A stretch of 64,000 nt of DNA from Candidatus Desulfosporosinus nitrosoreducens (GCF_030954495.1 NZ_JAVHUW010000034.1:1-64000), one strand, 5' to 3'; counted from the first letter of the stretch, positions 1 to 8,673 are shown. A program made the numbers and translations. Notes: a model not told the origin generated them from the sequence alone.

Positions 1-87
1 TCTGGATCGTCATGATATGCTGGAGGAGAATTAGCTTCAGGGGCGAGTGTTGGTCCGGGAGCGGTAGTACCAACAGGTGCCACATGA

Positions 88-1164
88 CTATCAGGTGCCT
101 CAGGAGCAACTGGAGCGACTGGAGCAGCCGCAGCCGCAGGAGCCCCGGGAGCGACAGGAGCAGCCGGAGCAGATGGAGCTGCAGGAGCAACAGGTGCCAC
201 AGGAGCAGCCGGAGCCGCAGGAGCAACGGGTGCGACAGGAGCCGCAGGGACTACGGGAGCGACAGGAGCAGCAGGAGCTGCAGGAGCAACAGGGGCCACA
301 GGAGCAGCCGGAGCCGCAGGAGCAACAGGGGCCACAGGAGCCGCCGGAGCCGCAGGAGCAACTGGGGCCACAGGAGCTGCCGGAGCCTCAGGAGCTACGG
401 GAGCGACAGGAGCTGCAGGAGCCGCAGGAGCAACGGGGGCGTCAGGAGCCGCAGGGTCTACGGGAGCGACAGGAGCAGCCGGTACCACGGGAGCGACAGG
501 AGCCGCAGGGACTACGGGAGCGACGGGAGACACGGGAGCGACAGGAGCAGCCGGAGCCACAGGAGCGACGGGGGCCGCAGGGACTACGGGAGCCACAGGT
601 ACTACAGGAGCCACGGGGACTACAGGGGCTACGGGAGCGGCAGGAAGTGGTGCTATTATTCCCTATTCATCAGGTTTACCTGTTGCTTTAACTAGTATCG
701 CAGGTGGTTTGGCGGGTCTTCCTGGCTTTGTTGGGTTTGGAAGTTCCGCTCAGGGGTTAACTGCCCTTGCGGGAACCATTGATCTCACAGGTGGCGCAGG
801 AATAGCGCTTGACTATGCTTTTTCGGTTCCTCGCGATGGAACGATCACCTCAATTGCGGCCTTTTTCAGTACTACGGTAGCCTTATCTTTAGTTGGCTCA
901 ACCGTAACGATTAATGCACAGCTTTATAGCTCAACTACGCCAGATAACACTTTTACGCCTGTTGCGGGGACTGAAGTAACCTTGGCGCCGTCATTGACAG
1001 GAGTACTTGCAATAGGTGCCATAAGCAGTGGTGTTCTCACTGGCTTAGCTATACCGGTAACGGAGCAGACAAGGCTATTAATGGTATTTTCTGTGACAGC
1101 AACGGGGTTATCCCTTCTCAATACTGTTGCAGGGTATGCTAGCGCGGGAGTTGGAATATCGTAG
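88..1164 (+). CDS. Collagen-like BclB-type exosporium protein, 5' end missing and interrupted
   Basis: The open frame runs about 61 Gly-X-Y triplets (roughly 94-645, mostly Gly-Ala-Thr and Gly-Ala-Ala), followed by a glycine- and hydrophobic-rich C-terminal domain of about 170 residues. That domain resembles the C-terminal domain of BclB-type exosporium glycoproteins, so a spore-surface filament or adhesin role is inferred. No ATG, GTG or TTG lies in frame between the upstream TGA at 85-87 and a TTG at 709, so the true start is upstream of the window or lost. The same frame continues back to base 1 but carries TGA at 13-15 and 85-87. Both fall exactly where a Gly codon is expected, so the gene is either a pseudogene or affected by sequence error. 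A hairpin terminator follows at 1220. Confidence 0.75.
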   Translation, partial: LSGASGATGATGAAAAAGAPGATGAAGADGAAGATGATGAAGAAGATGATGAAGTTGATGAAGAAGATGATGAAGAAGATGATGAAGAAGATGATGAAGASGATGATGAAGAAGATGASGAAGSTGATGAAGTTGATGAAGTTGATGDTGATGAAGATGATGAAGTTGATGTTGATGTTGATGAAGSGAIIPYSSGLPVALTSIAGGLAGLPGFVGFGSSAQGLTALAGTIDLTGGAGIALDYAFSVPRDGTITSIAAFFSTTVALSLVGSTVTINAQLYSSTTPDNTFTPVAGTEVTLAPSLTGVLAIGAISSGVLTGLAIPVTEQTRLLMVFSVTATGLSLLNTVAGYASAGVGIS

Positions 1165-1219
1165 CTTTAGTAATTCGAAGTTATAGATATTTTAATGGAT
1201 AAACCAGTTTGCTAAAGGG

Positions 1220-1251
1220 CTGTGGGCAATTTTTTGCCTACAGTCTTTTAG
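1220..1251 (+). terminator. Rho-independent terminator after the collagen-like gene
   Basis: A 10-bp stem (CTGTGGGCAA at 1220-1229 with TTGCCTACAG at 1234-1243, one G-U pair) has a T-rich loop and is followed by TCTTTT. Confidence 0.6.
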
Positions 1252-1332
1252 CTGTTATCATTAATCGTGAAAATATTTAACAGGTTAGCAGATCTGCCGT
1301 AGTTATTCGAATATCAGGATGAATCCTAGTCA

Positions 1333-1352
1333 TTGGCAAAAACATTTGCCAA
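1333..1352. promoter_or_regulatory. Perfect dyad (candidate operator) upstream of mgtC-like gene
   Basis: TTGGCAAA-aaca-TTTGCCAA is an 8+8 bp perfect inverted repeat lying 4 bp before the candidate -35 hexamer at 1357. Its position suits a repressor or activator site for the mgtC-like gene. The binding protein is unknown. The rest of the 346-base gap (1165-1510) holds only the terminator at 1220 and the promoter at 1357. Confidence 0.4.
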
Positions 1353-1356
1353 AGTA

Positions 1357-1384
1357 TTGACAATTTTCCTATAAGGAATAATAA
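1357..1384 (+). promoter_or_regulatory. Candidate sigma-A promoter for mgtC-like gene
   Basis: TTGACA (1357-1362) is followed after 16 bp by an AT-rich TAATAA (1379-1384). The -10 is only a moderate match and the leader to the start codon is about 125 nt. Confidence 0.4.
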
Positions 1385-1510
1385 TAATCCATTATTAGAA
1401 ATTATTTGTTGTATGATCATAAAATTATAATAGGAACTTTGATGCTAAAGCAACTTGTTTTTATAAAGAAATTATGTTTAGCATCTAAATAAATTACGAG
1501 GTGGTACTAT

Positions 1511-2191
1511 ATGCATTTGAACTATTTAATGCAATTAGATTATTTGTTAAGGCTCTTTTTGGCGGTATTATGTGGATCCGCTATCGGTTATGAACGAAAC
1601 AGCCGAATGAAAGAAGCCGGCATACGTACCCATTTTATAGTGGCCATAGGATCATCACTTATCATGATCGTCTCCAAATATGGATTTCAAGATCAGTTCG
1701 GATGGCTCAATATGACGCTTGATCCATCACGTATTGCTGCCCAAGTTGTGTCAGGAGTGGGGTTTCTTGGAGCAGGCATTATTTTTACGCATAGACAAAC
1801 TGTGATAGGACTCACAACTGCGGCAGGAATCTGGGCAACAGCGGGAATTGGTCTGGCGATAGGGTCAGGGCTTTATGCTGTCGGATTGGCAGCCACGGCT
1901 ATCATCATTCTGGGGCAAATCTTATTTCATGGTAAAATCAAATGGCTATCTTCACCTAAGAACGAGCAATTAATTTTGCAAATTATAGATGAACCGGGTG
2001 CTGCTCAGAGTATACAGAAGATTTTTGAGGATCAGCATATTAATATTATCAGTTTTAAGGCTGCCGCTAATAAAGAATCAGCCGAGTTAATTGATTTAAA
2101 AATATTGATAAGGGTCTATGAATCTTATAATATTTCTAAATTGCTTTTTATATTACAGGATAATCCGATTATAAAATCTTTAGAGTTTTAG
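1511..2191 (+). CDS. MgtC/SapB family membrane protein
   Basis: This 226-residue protein has four hydrophobic segments in the first 140 residues, with the MgtC family signature AIGYERNSRMKEAGIRTH around residues 23-40 and a second conserved GVGFLGAGII stretch. A soluble C-terminal tail of about 80 residues follows, ending in an ACT-like region. MgtC proteins are inner-membrane proteins linked to magnesium limitation and to modulation of F-type ATP synthase, and no transport activity is proven for most. The ATG at 1511 has GAGGTGG about 9 nt upstream. It appears monocistronic, with a TTGACA promoter and a dyad upstream. Confidence 0.85.
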   Translation: MHLNYLMQLDYLLRLFLAVLCGSAIGYERNSRMKEAGIRTHFIVAIGSSLIMIVSKYGFQDQFGWLNMTLDPSRIAAQVVSGVGFLGAGIIFTHRQTVIGLTTAAGIWATAGIGLAIGSGLYAVGLAATAIIILGQILFHGKIKWLSSPKNEQLILQIIDEPGAAQSIQKIFEDQHINIISFKAAANKESAELIDLKILIRVYESYNISKLLFILQDNPIIKSLEF

Positions 2192-2473
2192 CGCAAAGAC
2201 TTTTGTGTCCGTTTAAAAAAATTTAATGGTTTGCAAAGAATTGTTAGCAGCCCGATATTCAAATAAGTTATGAGGAAGCTTTAACTTGTAAAAGTTTGGA
2301 GACTAAGACTTGAGAAAAATACAACATGCGATCTAAGCCAAATAAAGGATGTAACGTTGTATAAAAAACTATGATAAACTATTATAGTTGAATAATTAAA
2401 ATGGTCTAGGTTCACTGGCTTGCTTGGATTTAATCGAAAGACACGATAAGTAAGGTAGTGAGGAGTTGGGGGT

Positions 2474-3478
2474 ATGACGACAAGAAGAACTTTTTTAAAA
2501 TGTTTGGCCGGGGTTGGGGTTGGCACGTTACTATCATGGAATGTGGCCTTGCCCAAAACAGCACTTTCGAGGTCCTTCAGAACTATAGAACGGCCTTGGA
2601 CAAAAAATCAAAAAGCAAAATTATCGTTTGTTGTCGTCAGTGATATCCATATAGCCCGCTTGAATGCCCTACGAAATTTCTCAGCCTTGCTTAAAGATAA
2701 TTACAATTCCAAACCAGATGCAATGGTTGTAGTGGGCGATCTGGGAGATGGCTTGCCGAGAGATTATCACATTCTTAATAACGAACTCAACAGGCATAGG
2801 TTAGCGGTTGATTATCCAATTTATTGGACAATGGGGAATCATGAATTTTATGGAGGTTTTTACAAAAAAGGGTTGTGGTCACCAAACACTTTCCCCAACG
2901 GAGAAACGGATGCCTTGGCTATTGAACGCTTTTTAACACTGGCCGAGAGGGATAAGATTTATGGAGATATTTGGCTAAATGATTACCACTTTATCTTTTT
3001 AGGTTCCGAAAGATCACGTATAAGTAATAGAAATTATTTGGATTCAGCCTTTTTATCAGAAACCCAACTTAATTGGTTTAGGAATATTCTTATTAAAAAT
3101 AAAAAACCTTTTAAACCAATGTTTGTTTTTCTTCATCAACCAATCCCTTACAATTCCTTAGAGGGATTACAGCGGGGTTATGTTCTTCAGTGGCAAACCT
3201 TAAATGACATTTTGTCCCAACACCCTGAAGTTATTTTATTTAACGGGCACACTCATTATGAAATAGATTATAAATATATGGTAAGTGAGGCTAACTTTAC
3301 GATTGTTAACAGTTCATCACTTGCTTATCCAATTGATCGAAACAGAAATCTTATTAAGAATTGGGCTCCGGGTTTCGTCGTAGAGGCATACGATGAAAAA
3401 GTTGTTATCAAAGGTCGGGAATTCTTGTCTCAGAATTGGATTAATGCAGCGGAAATATCGGTTCCCGTACAAGCCTAA
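2474..3478 (+). CDS. Tat-exported calcineurin-like metallophosphoesterase
   Basis: This 334-residue protein starts with a twin-arginine signal (TTRRTFLK, then a hydrophobic stretch of about 15 residues), so export folded through Tat is inferred. The metallophosphoesterase motifs appear in order: SDIH (about residue 57), GDLGDG (about 89), GNHE (about 119), the His of FLHQP (about 220) and GHTH (about 256). All predicted dinuclear metal ligands are present, so the enzyme is probably active. The substrate is unknown; phosphodiesters or phosphomonoesters outside the membrane are likely. The start ATG is preceded by GAGGAGTTGGGGGT. The 282-base gap before it shows nothing I can name. Confidence 0.85.
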   Translation: MTTRRTFLKCLAGVGVGTLLSWNVALPKTALSRSFRTIERPWTKNQKAKLSFVVVSDIHIARLNALRNFSALLKDNYNSKPDAMVVVGDLGDGLPRDYHILNNELNRHRLAVDYPIYWTMGNHEFYGGFYKKGLWSPNTFPNGETDALAIERFLTLAERDKIYGDIWLNDYHFIFLGSERSRISNRNYLDSAFLSETQLNWFRNILIKNKKPFKPMFVFLHQPIPYNSLEGLQRGYVLQWQTLNDILSQHPEVILFNGHTHYEIDYKYMVSEANFTIVNSSSLAYPIDRNRNLIKNWAPGFVVEAYDEKVVIKGREFLSQNWINAAEISVPVQA

Positions 3479-3536
3479 AAATCTTACGCCAAGTAACAAA
3501 CGTTAAATGATAAAGATTAGCTTTTCGCAAATTTCC

Positions 3537-3579
3537 AAAGACCTTTCGTTTTGCAGATTAGGAAAATGGAGGTCTTTTT
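3537..3579 (+). terminator. Terminator after the phosphoesterase gene
   Basis: AAAGACCT (3537-3544) pairs with AGGTCTTT (3570-3577) and runs into a T tract. Confidence 0.55.
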
Positions 3580-3676
3580 AATTGACAAAAGGGATGTCAT
3601 TTGGTGCCAAACTATGGATTTTCTTTTTAAAGACGCTGATGATTGTTTATATTTATTTTGGACTCTTAAACATGTC

Positions 3677-3705
3677 TTGACAAATGTAACGCCTTATCGG
3701 ATAAT
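3677..3705 (+). promoter_or_regulatory. Sigma-A type promoter for the MarR gene
   Basis: TTGACA (3677-3682), a 17-bp spacer and GATAAT (3700-3705) lie about 45 bp before the start codon. Confidence 0.6.
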
Positions 3706-3749
3706 TTATTAGTTAATTATTTAGATTGTTTAAGAATTGGGTGATAACC

Positions 3750-4199
3750 ATGAAAGCCGATGAAGTAGAAACTGTCGTGCAGGAATTAGACCGTGTCATG
3801 GCCCAATTTAAAAGATTTGGCGGGCAAGTGAGGTCTTCTTATGCTATAAGACCCAGTGAATTTACTTTGCTTAACACTATAATTCAATGTGCGGATTCTG
3901 ATTCTAAAGGAATAAAGGTTTCCGATTTAAGCATCCACCTTCAAATCACCCCCGCGGGAGTTACCCACACGATTAATTCCCTGGAAGAGGGCGGCTATAT
4001 GGAGCGTCTTGCCGATCCTACCGATGGGCGTGTTGTGCTTGTTAGGGCAACAGAAAAAGGCAAGGAAATCATTGAACAAATGAGAGTGGAGCGTTCTGAA
4101 TTTTTGAAGGGTTTAACGAACTTTCTTGGAGAGAATGACAGTAAAGAACTAATCAGGATCTTATCGGCAGCTTTATGTTATCTTAAGAAAAAACGTTAA
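3750..4199 (+). CDS. MarR family transcriptional regulator
   Basis: The 149-residue product has the MarR winged-helix fold: helix-turn-helix around SDLSIHLQITPAGVTHTIN (about residues 57-75) and a wing around ADPTDGRVVLVRATEKG. It should bind DNA as a dimer and respond to small aromatic ligands or redox, but its target is unknown. I take the ATG at 3750; a TTG at 3726 is also in frame but has no convincing ribosome site. No transporter or enzyme follows directly, so the usual MarR-plus-efflux context is absent. Confidence 0.85.
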   Translation: MKADEVETVVQELDRVMAQFKRFGGQVRSSYAIRPSEFTLLNTIIQCADSDSKGIKVSDLSIHLQITPAGVTHTINSLEEGGYMERLADPTDGRVVLVRATEKGKEIIEQMRVERSEFLKGLTNFLGENDSKELIRILSAALCYLKKKR

Positions 4200-4325
4200 T
4201 ATAATTCAAGATTTCTGGCTTGCATTTTTAAACAATATATACTAAAATATACCATTGGAGGGTTAGTGTGGAAATGATAGTCTTTTCCACACTTTTTATT
4301 GAGAAAAAGAGGTGCAATTGTCAAA

Positions 4326-4490
4326 ATGGATTCCCTGATGTTTTTAATTGAGGATGCGCGCCGGAAACTGAACGATTTTGCCAAAAGTCGGTGCCTAACT
4401 GATCCTGAAATTGTGAATATGAGTCAAGATCTGGACAAATTGCTCAATGAATTTTATTCAATGACGGAACAAGAATTTTTAGCTTCCTAG
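4326..4490 (+). CDS. Spo0E-like aspartyl-phosphate phosphatase
   Basis: This 54-residue protein has the Spo0E family pattern: an N-terminal helix, then MSQDLDKLLNEFY, which matches the SQELD signature. In Bacillus, Spo0E proteins dephosphorylate Spo0A~P and delay sporulation. The same role is inferred here. The ATG at 4326 is chosen because AAAGAGGTG lies about 10 nt upstream; the upstream extension to 4299 has no site of its own. It is expressed alone, with a terminator at 4544. Confidence 0.8.
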   Translation: MDSLMFLIEDARRKLNDFAKSRCLTDPEIVNMSQDLDKLLNEFYSMTEQEFLAS

Positions 4491-4543
4491 GAATTGAGCG
4501 AAGAAAACATCCTTTTTATTACTTATGCCAATAAGAAATTCTG

Positions 4544-4569
4544 AGCCTTTCATCTTGAAAGGCTTTTTG
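4544..4569 (+). terminator. Terminator after the Spo0E-like gene
   Basis: AGCCTTTCA-tct-TGAAAGGCT is a perfect 9-bp hairpin running into TTTTTG. Confidence 0.85.
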
Positions 4570-4750
4570 TTTTACAAGTGTTTGTTCAATATATCCCTTA
4601 TAAAATTAAGTCTTTTAAAAACTATTAAGCCAGGCCAATTGTTTGGAGAATCATGCTAACTAAGTCGGAAAGTATAGTCGAAAGAAGTAAAAGCAACGTT
4701 AAAATAGTTAAAAATAACCGTGAAAGCCCAGGAGACGACATTGAACAATT

Positions 4751-4780
4751 TTGCCTTTTCGCTCGTCCTTATGTTATAAT
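4751..4780 (+). promoter_or_regulatory. Promoter for the SCIFF precursor gene
   Basis: TTGCCT (4751-4756), 18 bp, then a consensus TATAAT (4775-4780) lie 45 bp upstream of scfA. The rest of the 334-base gap from 4491 holds only the terminator at 4544. Confidence 0.6.
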
Positions 4781-4824
4781 CGAAAATGAATTAATGACGC
4801 AAGTCTCGAGAGGAGGGTGTTTGA

Positions 4825-4965
4825 ATGGCAAAACACATTCAGACGATTGTGAAAACAAACCTAAGTTCAACCGTTAAAACAGGAGGCTGTGGAAATTGTC
4901 AGACCTCTTGCCAATCTGCATGTAAAACATCATGCACAGTTGGTAACCAAGTGTGTGTTAAATAA
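4825..4965 (+). CDS. scfA: SCIFF ranthipeptide precursor (six-cysteine peptide)
   Basis: This 46-residue peptide has a basic/Thr-rich leader (residues 1-20) and a C-terminal core with exactly six cysteines at 22, 25, 29, 33, 37 and 44. That is the SCIFF (six cysteines in forty-five residues) pattern. The start ATG has a strong AGGAGGG site 7 nt upstream. In the family, the adjacent radical SAM enzyme installs Cys-sulfur to carbon thioether links on Thr or other acceptors (ranthipeptide class), and the core here is Thr/Ser-rich between the cysteines. The mature peptide is thought to have a signalling or regulatory role in clostridia rather than a killing role, which is not settled. It is too short for routine gene calling. 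Confidence 0.93.
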   Translation: MAKHIQTIVKTNLSSTVKTGGCGNCQTSCQSACKTSCTVGNQVCVK

Positions 4966-4994
4966 TTTTAGGCCTAAATTTGTACATGATTCTC

Positions 4995-5032
4995 AGAACC
5001 CAACCTTTTACGGGCTGGGTTCTGTTCTATTT
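4995..5032 (+). terminator. Hairpin terminator between scfA and scfB (likely leaky)
   Basis: AGAACCCA (4995-5002) pairs perfectly with TGGGTTCT (5016-5023), followed by GTTCTATTTATT. Its place between precursor and maturase suggests partial termination that makes more peptide message than enzyme message. Confidence 0.7.
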
Positions 5033-5066
5033 ATTCCAATACTAAAAAATGAAAGCGAGGACGCTA

Positions 5067-6554
5067 ATGTTTAATTTTGGGCAATTAGAAGGATATAAGT
5101 TTAAAAAGAATATTCACTGTTTTCGTCAGGGCGATTTGCTGATTGCTTATGATGTTAATTCGGGCTCAATTCATGTGCTGGATGAAGGAACGTTTGAGGT
5201 TTTGCAAGCTATGCAGAATTTCGACTCCGAGAAAGCCGGGCTTTCTTTAGAAAATCTAACAAAGTCTCTTAAGCTTACGGCAAAACCTGATTTAAATGAG
5301 CAGGTTCCGGAGATTTTGGAGGAATTGGAAGAACTTCGTCAAGAAGGGATAATTTTTTCCCAAGAAGCGGATCCAGTCAACTTAGCCTATCCAGAAAAAC
5401 CCATTGTGAAAGCAATTTGCCTGCATGTTGCCCATGATTGTAATTTGCGTTGTGAATATTGCTTTGCCGGGACAGGGGCTTTTGGCGGCAGCAGAACACT
5501 GATGGATTTGGAGACGGGAAAGCGCGGCATAGACTTTGTCTTAGAGGCTTCCGGACACAGGAGCCATTGCGAAGTGGATTTTTTTGGGGGTGAACCTTTA
5601 ATTAATTTCGGAGTGGTTAAGGCTCTGGTCGCATACGGCCGGGATGCCGCAAAAGCTATGGGTAAAACAATAAAATTTACGTTGACGACAAATGGGGTTT
5701 TATTAAATGAAGACATTCAAAAGTTCTTTGAACAAGAGGAGATTAGTGTAGTTTTAAGTTTAGACGGACGTCCGGAGGTTCATGATCGAATGCGGCCCCA
5801 TGCGGATGGCCGAGGGAGCTACTCCGAAGTTCTTCCTCGAATTCAGCAGTTTACCTCTTTGAGGCCTAAAAGCTCTCCTTATGCTCTGGGGACCTACTAT
5901 TATGTGCGAGGCACATATACTCATTTTAATTTAGACTTTGATCGCGATGTTTTACACATGGCCGACTTGGGGATTAACCAGATTTCTGTTGAACCTGTTG
6001 TGGCGGGGCCGGAAGATCCTTATGCTTTCCAAGCTGGAGATTTGGAAAAAATTCGTGAGGCCTATGACCGCCTGGGGGAAGAACTTATTGAGCGCCGCTC
6101 CCAGGGACGAGGTTTTAATTTCTTTCATTTTAACGTTGCTCTGGATAAGGGGCCTTGCCTGATTAAGAGGCTTGCGGGCTGCGGAGCGGGTCACGAGTAT
6201 GTTGCCATTTCTCCGGAAGGAGATCTTTACCCCTGCCATCAGTTTGTAGGACAGGAAAATTACAAACTTGGCTCCCTTTATGATCAAGATCCTTTGTATT
6301 TAAAAGCGGATGTGGTCCGGGATTTCCGTGCTGCGAATATTTATGCTAAACCGGCCTGTCAAGAGTGCTGGGCGCGCTTTGCCTGCAGCGGAGGGTGTCA
6401 TGCCGCTAACGCCACTTTTACTCAAAAACTGACAGAAGTTTACCCTTTGGGATGTGAGCTGCAAAAGAAACGCCTTGAAGTGGCCCTTTACGTCAAAATT
6501 AAAGAAATTCAGCAAAATCAGGAAGGGAGGACTACTCCGGACCTTTGCTGCTAG
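5067..6554 (+). CDS. scfB: SCIFF peptide radical SAM/SPASM maturase
   Basis: The 495-residue protein has a PqqD-like peptide-recognition region in the first 100 residues. The radical SAM CX3CX2C motif is at Cys125, Cys129 and Cys132, and a cysteine-rich SPASM domain near the C terminus (CGAGHEYVAISPEGDLYPC, CQECWARFACSGGC, a final GCEL) binds two auxiliary 4Fe-4S clusters. It should form the thioether crosslinks in the ScfA core using S-adenosylmethionine. I take the ATG at 5067 because AGCGAGGA lies 5 nt upstream; a start at 5049 would place this site inside the gene. It lies 101 bp after scfA across a hairpin. No exporter or protease sits nearby. Confidence 0.92.
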   Translation: MFNFGQLEGYKFKKNIHCFRQGDLLIAYDVNSGSIHVLDEGTFEVLQAMQNFDSEKAGLSLENLTKSLKLTAKPDLNEQVPEILEELEELRQEGIIFSQEADPVNLAYPEKPIVKAICLHVAHDCNLRCEYCFAGTGAFGGSRTLMDLETGKRGIDFVLEASGHRSHCEVDFFGGEPLINFGVVKALVAYGRDAAKAMGKTIKFTLTTNGVLLNEDIQKFFEQEEISVVLSLDGRPEVHDRMRPHADGRGSYSEVLPRIQQFTSLRPKSSPYALGTYYYVRGTYTHFNLDFDRDVLHMADLGINQISVEPVVAGPEDPYAFQAGDLEKIREAYDRLGEELIERRSQGRGFNFFHFNVALDKGPCLIKRLAGCGAGHEYVAISPEGDLYPCHQFVGQENYKLGSLYDQDPLYLKADVVRDFRAANIYAKPACQECWARFACSGGCHAANATFTQKLTEVYPLGCELQKKRLEVALYVKIKEIQQNQEGRTTPDLCC

Positions 6555-6694
6555 AGTTGGAGAAGGGCTATTCTTTGGGCGTAAAGGTGTTTTGCTAAGA
6601 ACATTTATGAACATAATATTATGAGATTAAAACAGGATGAGTAAATTGGGCAGAGGGTGCGATTTAATCTCTGGTAGGTGTTAGGAGGAAGCAT

Positions 6695-8665
6695 ATGACG
6701 ATTATACGTTCGGCATGTCCGTTAAATTGCCCGGATGGGTGCGCTTTTCTGGTGGAAAAAACAGAAAGCGGTCTCCGCGTAAAAGGGGATCCTCTGAATA
6801 GTATTACAAAGGGGTTCGTCTGTTCTAAGGGACAAGCTTTGGCGGAACGCGTCTTTTCTCCGGATCGGCTGAGATTTCCTCTCTTAAAACAAGGGGAAAG
6901 GTGGAAAAGAATAAGCTGGAATCAAGCCTATGACCTCTTTGCTGAGAAAATTCAAGAAACCCTGTCCAATGTAGGCTCTTGGGGGATTTTTCATCATTAT
7001 GATTATGGTAACAGCGGAGCGCTGCGGGAATTAGACCGGCGGTTTTTTCAGGCCCTGGGAGGGGTTACGGGGCCACGGGGGAGTATGTGCTGGGGGGCCG
7101 GTTACCGGGCCCAGGAGCTGGACTTTGGCGGGGTTTATTCAAGTTCCTATGAAGACTTGGAGGATGCCCGGACTCTTATACTGTGGGGGAGAGATCCCGC
7201 CCTTACGAATATTCATTTAATGCCCTATCTATTGGCGGCTAAGAAACGGGGAGCCCGTCTGATTGTCATTAATCCGATTTCTGTCAAAAGTGTAGACTTC
7301 GCCGATGATTTTTATCAGGTCCGTCCCGGAACAGACTCAGCTCTGGCCTTGGGGCTAAGCTATATTATTCTGAGCGAGCGTTGGCAAGATACCTTGTTTA
7401 TTCAAAATTATGTTCAGGGCTTTGAAGAGTTTGCCAAAAGGGCAAAAGAATTTCCTCCAGAGAAAGTAGAAGCGATTACGGGAGTCCCCGCCACTCAAAT
7501 GCGCGAACTGGCAAGACGCATAAGCCATGATCGCCCGGCGGCGTTTATCTTGGGCTATGGACTTCAGCGTTATGTAAACGGAGGAAACACTGTTCGGGCG
7601 ATTGATGCTTTGGCCGGAATAAGCGGGAATATTGGCTGGGCGGGTGCGGGAGTGCACTATGCCCATCAGTATCATCAAGGGAAAATGAATTCCGTTTTTC
7701 TTTCACCAGACCGCTATAAAGAAAGAACCTATCCCCACCCTGTTTTAGCGGAAAAGCTACTGCAGGCAGACCCTGCTATTCAGCTAGGGGTGGTAACTCG
7801 TTCGAATCCCTTAGTTCAACAGCCGAACTCACCGCTTTGGCGGGAAGTTTGGCGGCGGATTCCCTTTAAGGTAGTTCTGGATACGGTGATGACAGAAACG
7901 GCAAGACAGTCGGATTTAGTCCTGCCCATAGCGACGATCTTTGAGGAAGAAGAGCTGGTGAGAACATCCTGGAGCCCGCTGATTCAATATACCCAGAAAG
8001 TTATTGAACCCCAGGGAGAAGCTCAATCGGAACCGATAGTATTTACCGAGCTGGCCAAACGCCTCGGTTTGGAGCAGGATTTCCCCCATACCCCGAAAGA
8101 GTGGATCAAATTTGTCCTTGAGCCATTAACAGCAACATACGGCATTACTCTCGATCAGCTGGCCCAAGGACCGGTTTATGCACCGTATATTCCGAAAGTA
8201 GCTTGGGAAAGCAGGGAGTTTAAAACACCCAGCGGCAAAATTGAGTTGTCGTCGCAGCTTGCCCAAAAGGAGCTTGGCGATGCTGTCGCGAACTATATCC
8301 CGACGGGATCTTCAGAAGACAAAGCGGAGTTTCCCTGGCATCTGATTACTCCTCATCCGGGGAATAGGCTGCATTCCCAATTTCAGCAAGAGGATGGATT
8401 TGTTTTGTTTCTACACCCGGATTTAGCCGCTAAATTTCGCCTCAACTCCGGAGACCGGGCAATTGTGGAGACGAAAAATGGACAGCTTGTGGCTGAGGTA
8501 GTTTTGTCGGAAGATATCCATCCGGAAACGGTAGTTCTGCCGGAAGGCACAACTGCGGAAGGCTTGGGGGTTAATCAATTGATTGCCGGCAAAGGGTCTG
8601 ATGTTGGGGAAAGTACATCGTACTACGAGACATATTGCCAACTTAGAAAATGGTATTTAGATTAA
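6695..8665 (+). CDS. Molybdopterin-dependent oxidoreductase (DMSO reductase family), cytoplasmic
   Basis: This 656-residue enzyme has an N-terminal 4Fe-4S motif (Cys8, Cys12, Cys16, Cys43), bis-molybdopterin-guanine-dinucleotide domains and a C-terminal cap region (HPGNRLHSQF, then a molydop-binding beta-barrel). Cys132 in the segment GPRGSMCWGAG is the likely molybdenum ligand. There is no twin-arginine signal, so it acts in the cytoplasm, and no iron-sulfur or membrane-anchor subunit is encoded next to it. The substrate cannot be told from sequence; related orphan enzymes of clostridia are also unassigned. The start has GGAGGAAGCAT upstream. It sits between the SCIFF cassette and the TPR-walJ-htrA operon. 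Confidence 0.85.
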   Translation: MTIIRSACPLNCPDGCAFLVEKTESGLRVKGDPLNSITKGFVCSKGQALAERVFSPDRLRFPLLKQGERWKRISWNQAYDLFAEKIQETLSNVGSWGIFHHYDYGNSGALRELDRRFFQALGGVTGPRGSMCWGAGYRAQELDFGGVYSSSYEDLEDARTLILWGRDPALTNIHLMPYLLAAKKRGARLIVINPISVKSVDFADDFYQVRPGTDSALALGLSYIILSERWQDTLFIQNYVQGFEEFAKRAKEFPPEKVEAITGVPATQMRELARRISHDRPAAFILGYGLQRYVNGGNTVRAIDALAGISGNIGWAGAGVHYAHQYHQGKMNSVFLSPDRYKERTYPHPVLAEKLLQADPAIQLGVVTRSNPLVQQPNSPLWREVWRRIPFKVVLDTVMTETARQSDLVLPIATIFEEEELVRTSWSPLIQYTQKVIEPQGEAQSEPIVFTELAKRLGLEQDFPHTPKEWIKFVLEPLTATYGITLDQLAQGPVYAPYIPKVAWESREFKTPSGKIELSSQLAQKELGDAVANYIPTGSSEDKAEFPWHLITPHPGNRLHSQFQQEDGFVLFLHPDLAAKFRLNSGDRAIVETKNGQLVAEVVLSEDIHPETVVLPEGTTAEGLGVNQLIAGKGSDVGESTSYYETYCQLRKWYLD

Positions 8666-8673
8666 GAGACAGG

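Noticed and set aside
12..695. Long open frames rich in Arg/Ser or Gln/Glu/Pro over the collagen repeat
   Set aside because: They are the two other forward frames of the same short-period repeat. Only frame 1 gives Gly-X-Y and continues into the BclB-like domain.
1333..1352. Sigma-54 promoter (TTGGCA...TTTGCC)
   Set aside because: The GG-to-GC distance is 11 nt instead of 10 and the -12 element reads TTTG; the symmetry fits a dyad operator better.
4653..4877. 74-residue ORF overlapping scfA
   Set aside because: It lacks a ribosome site and is out of frame with the clearly supported six-cysteine precursor.
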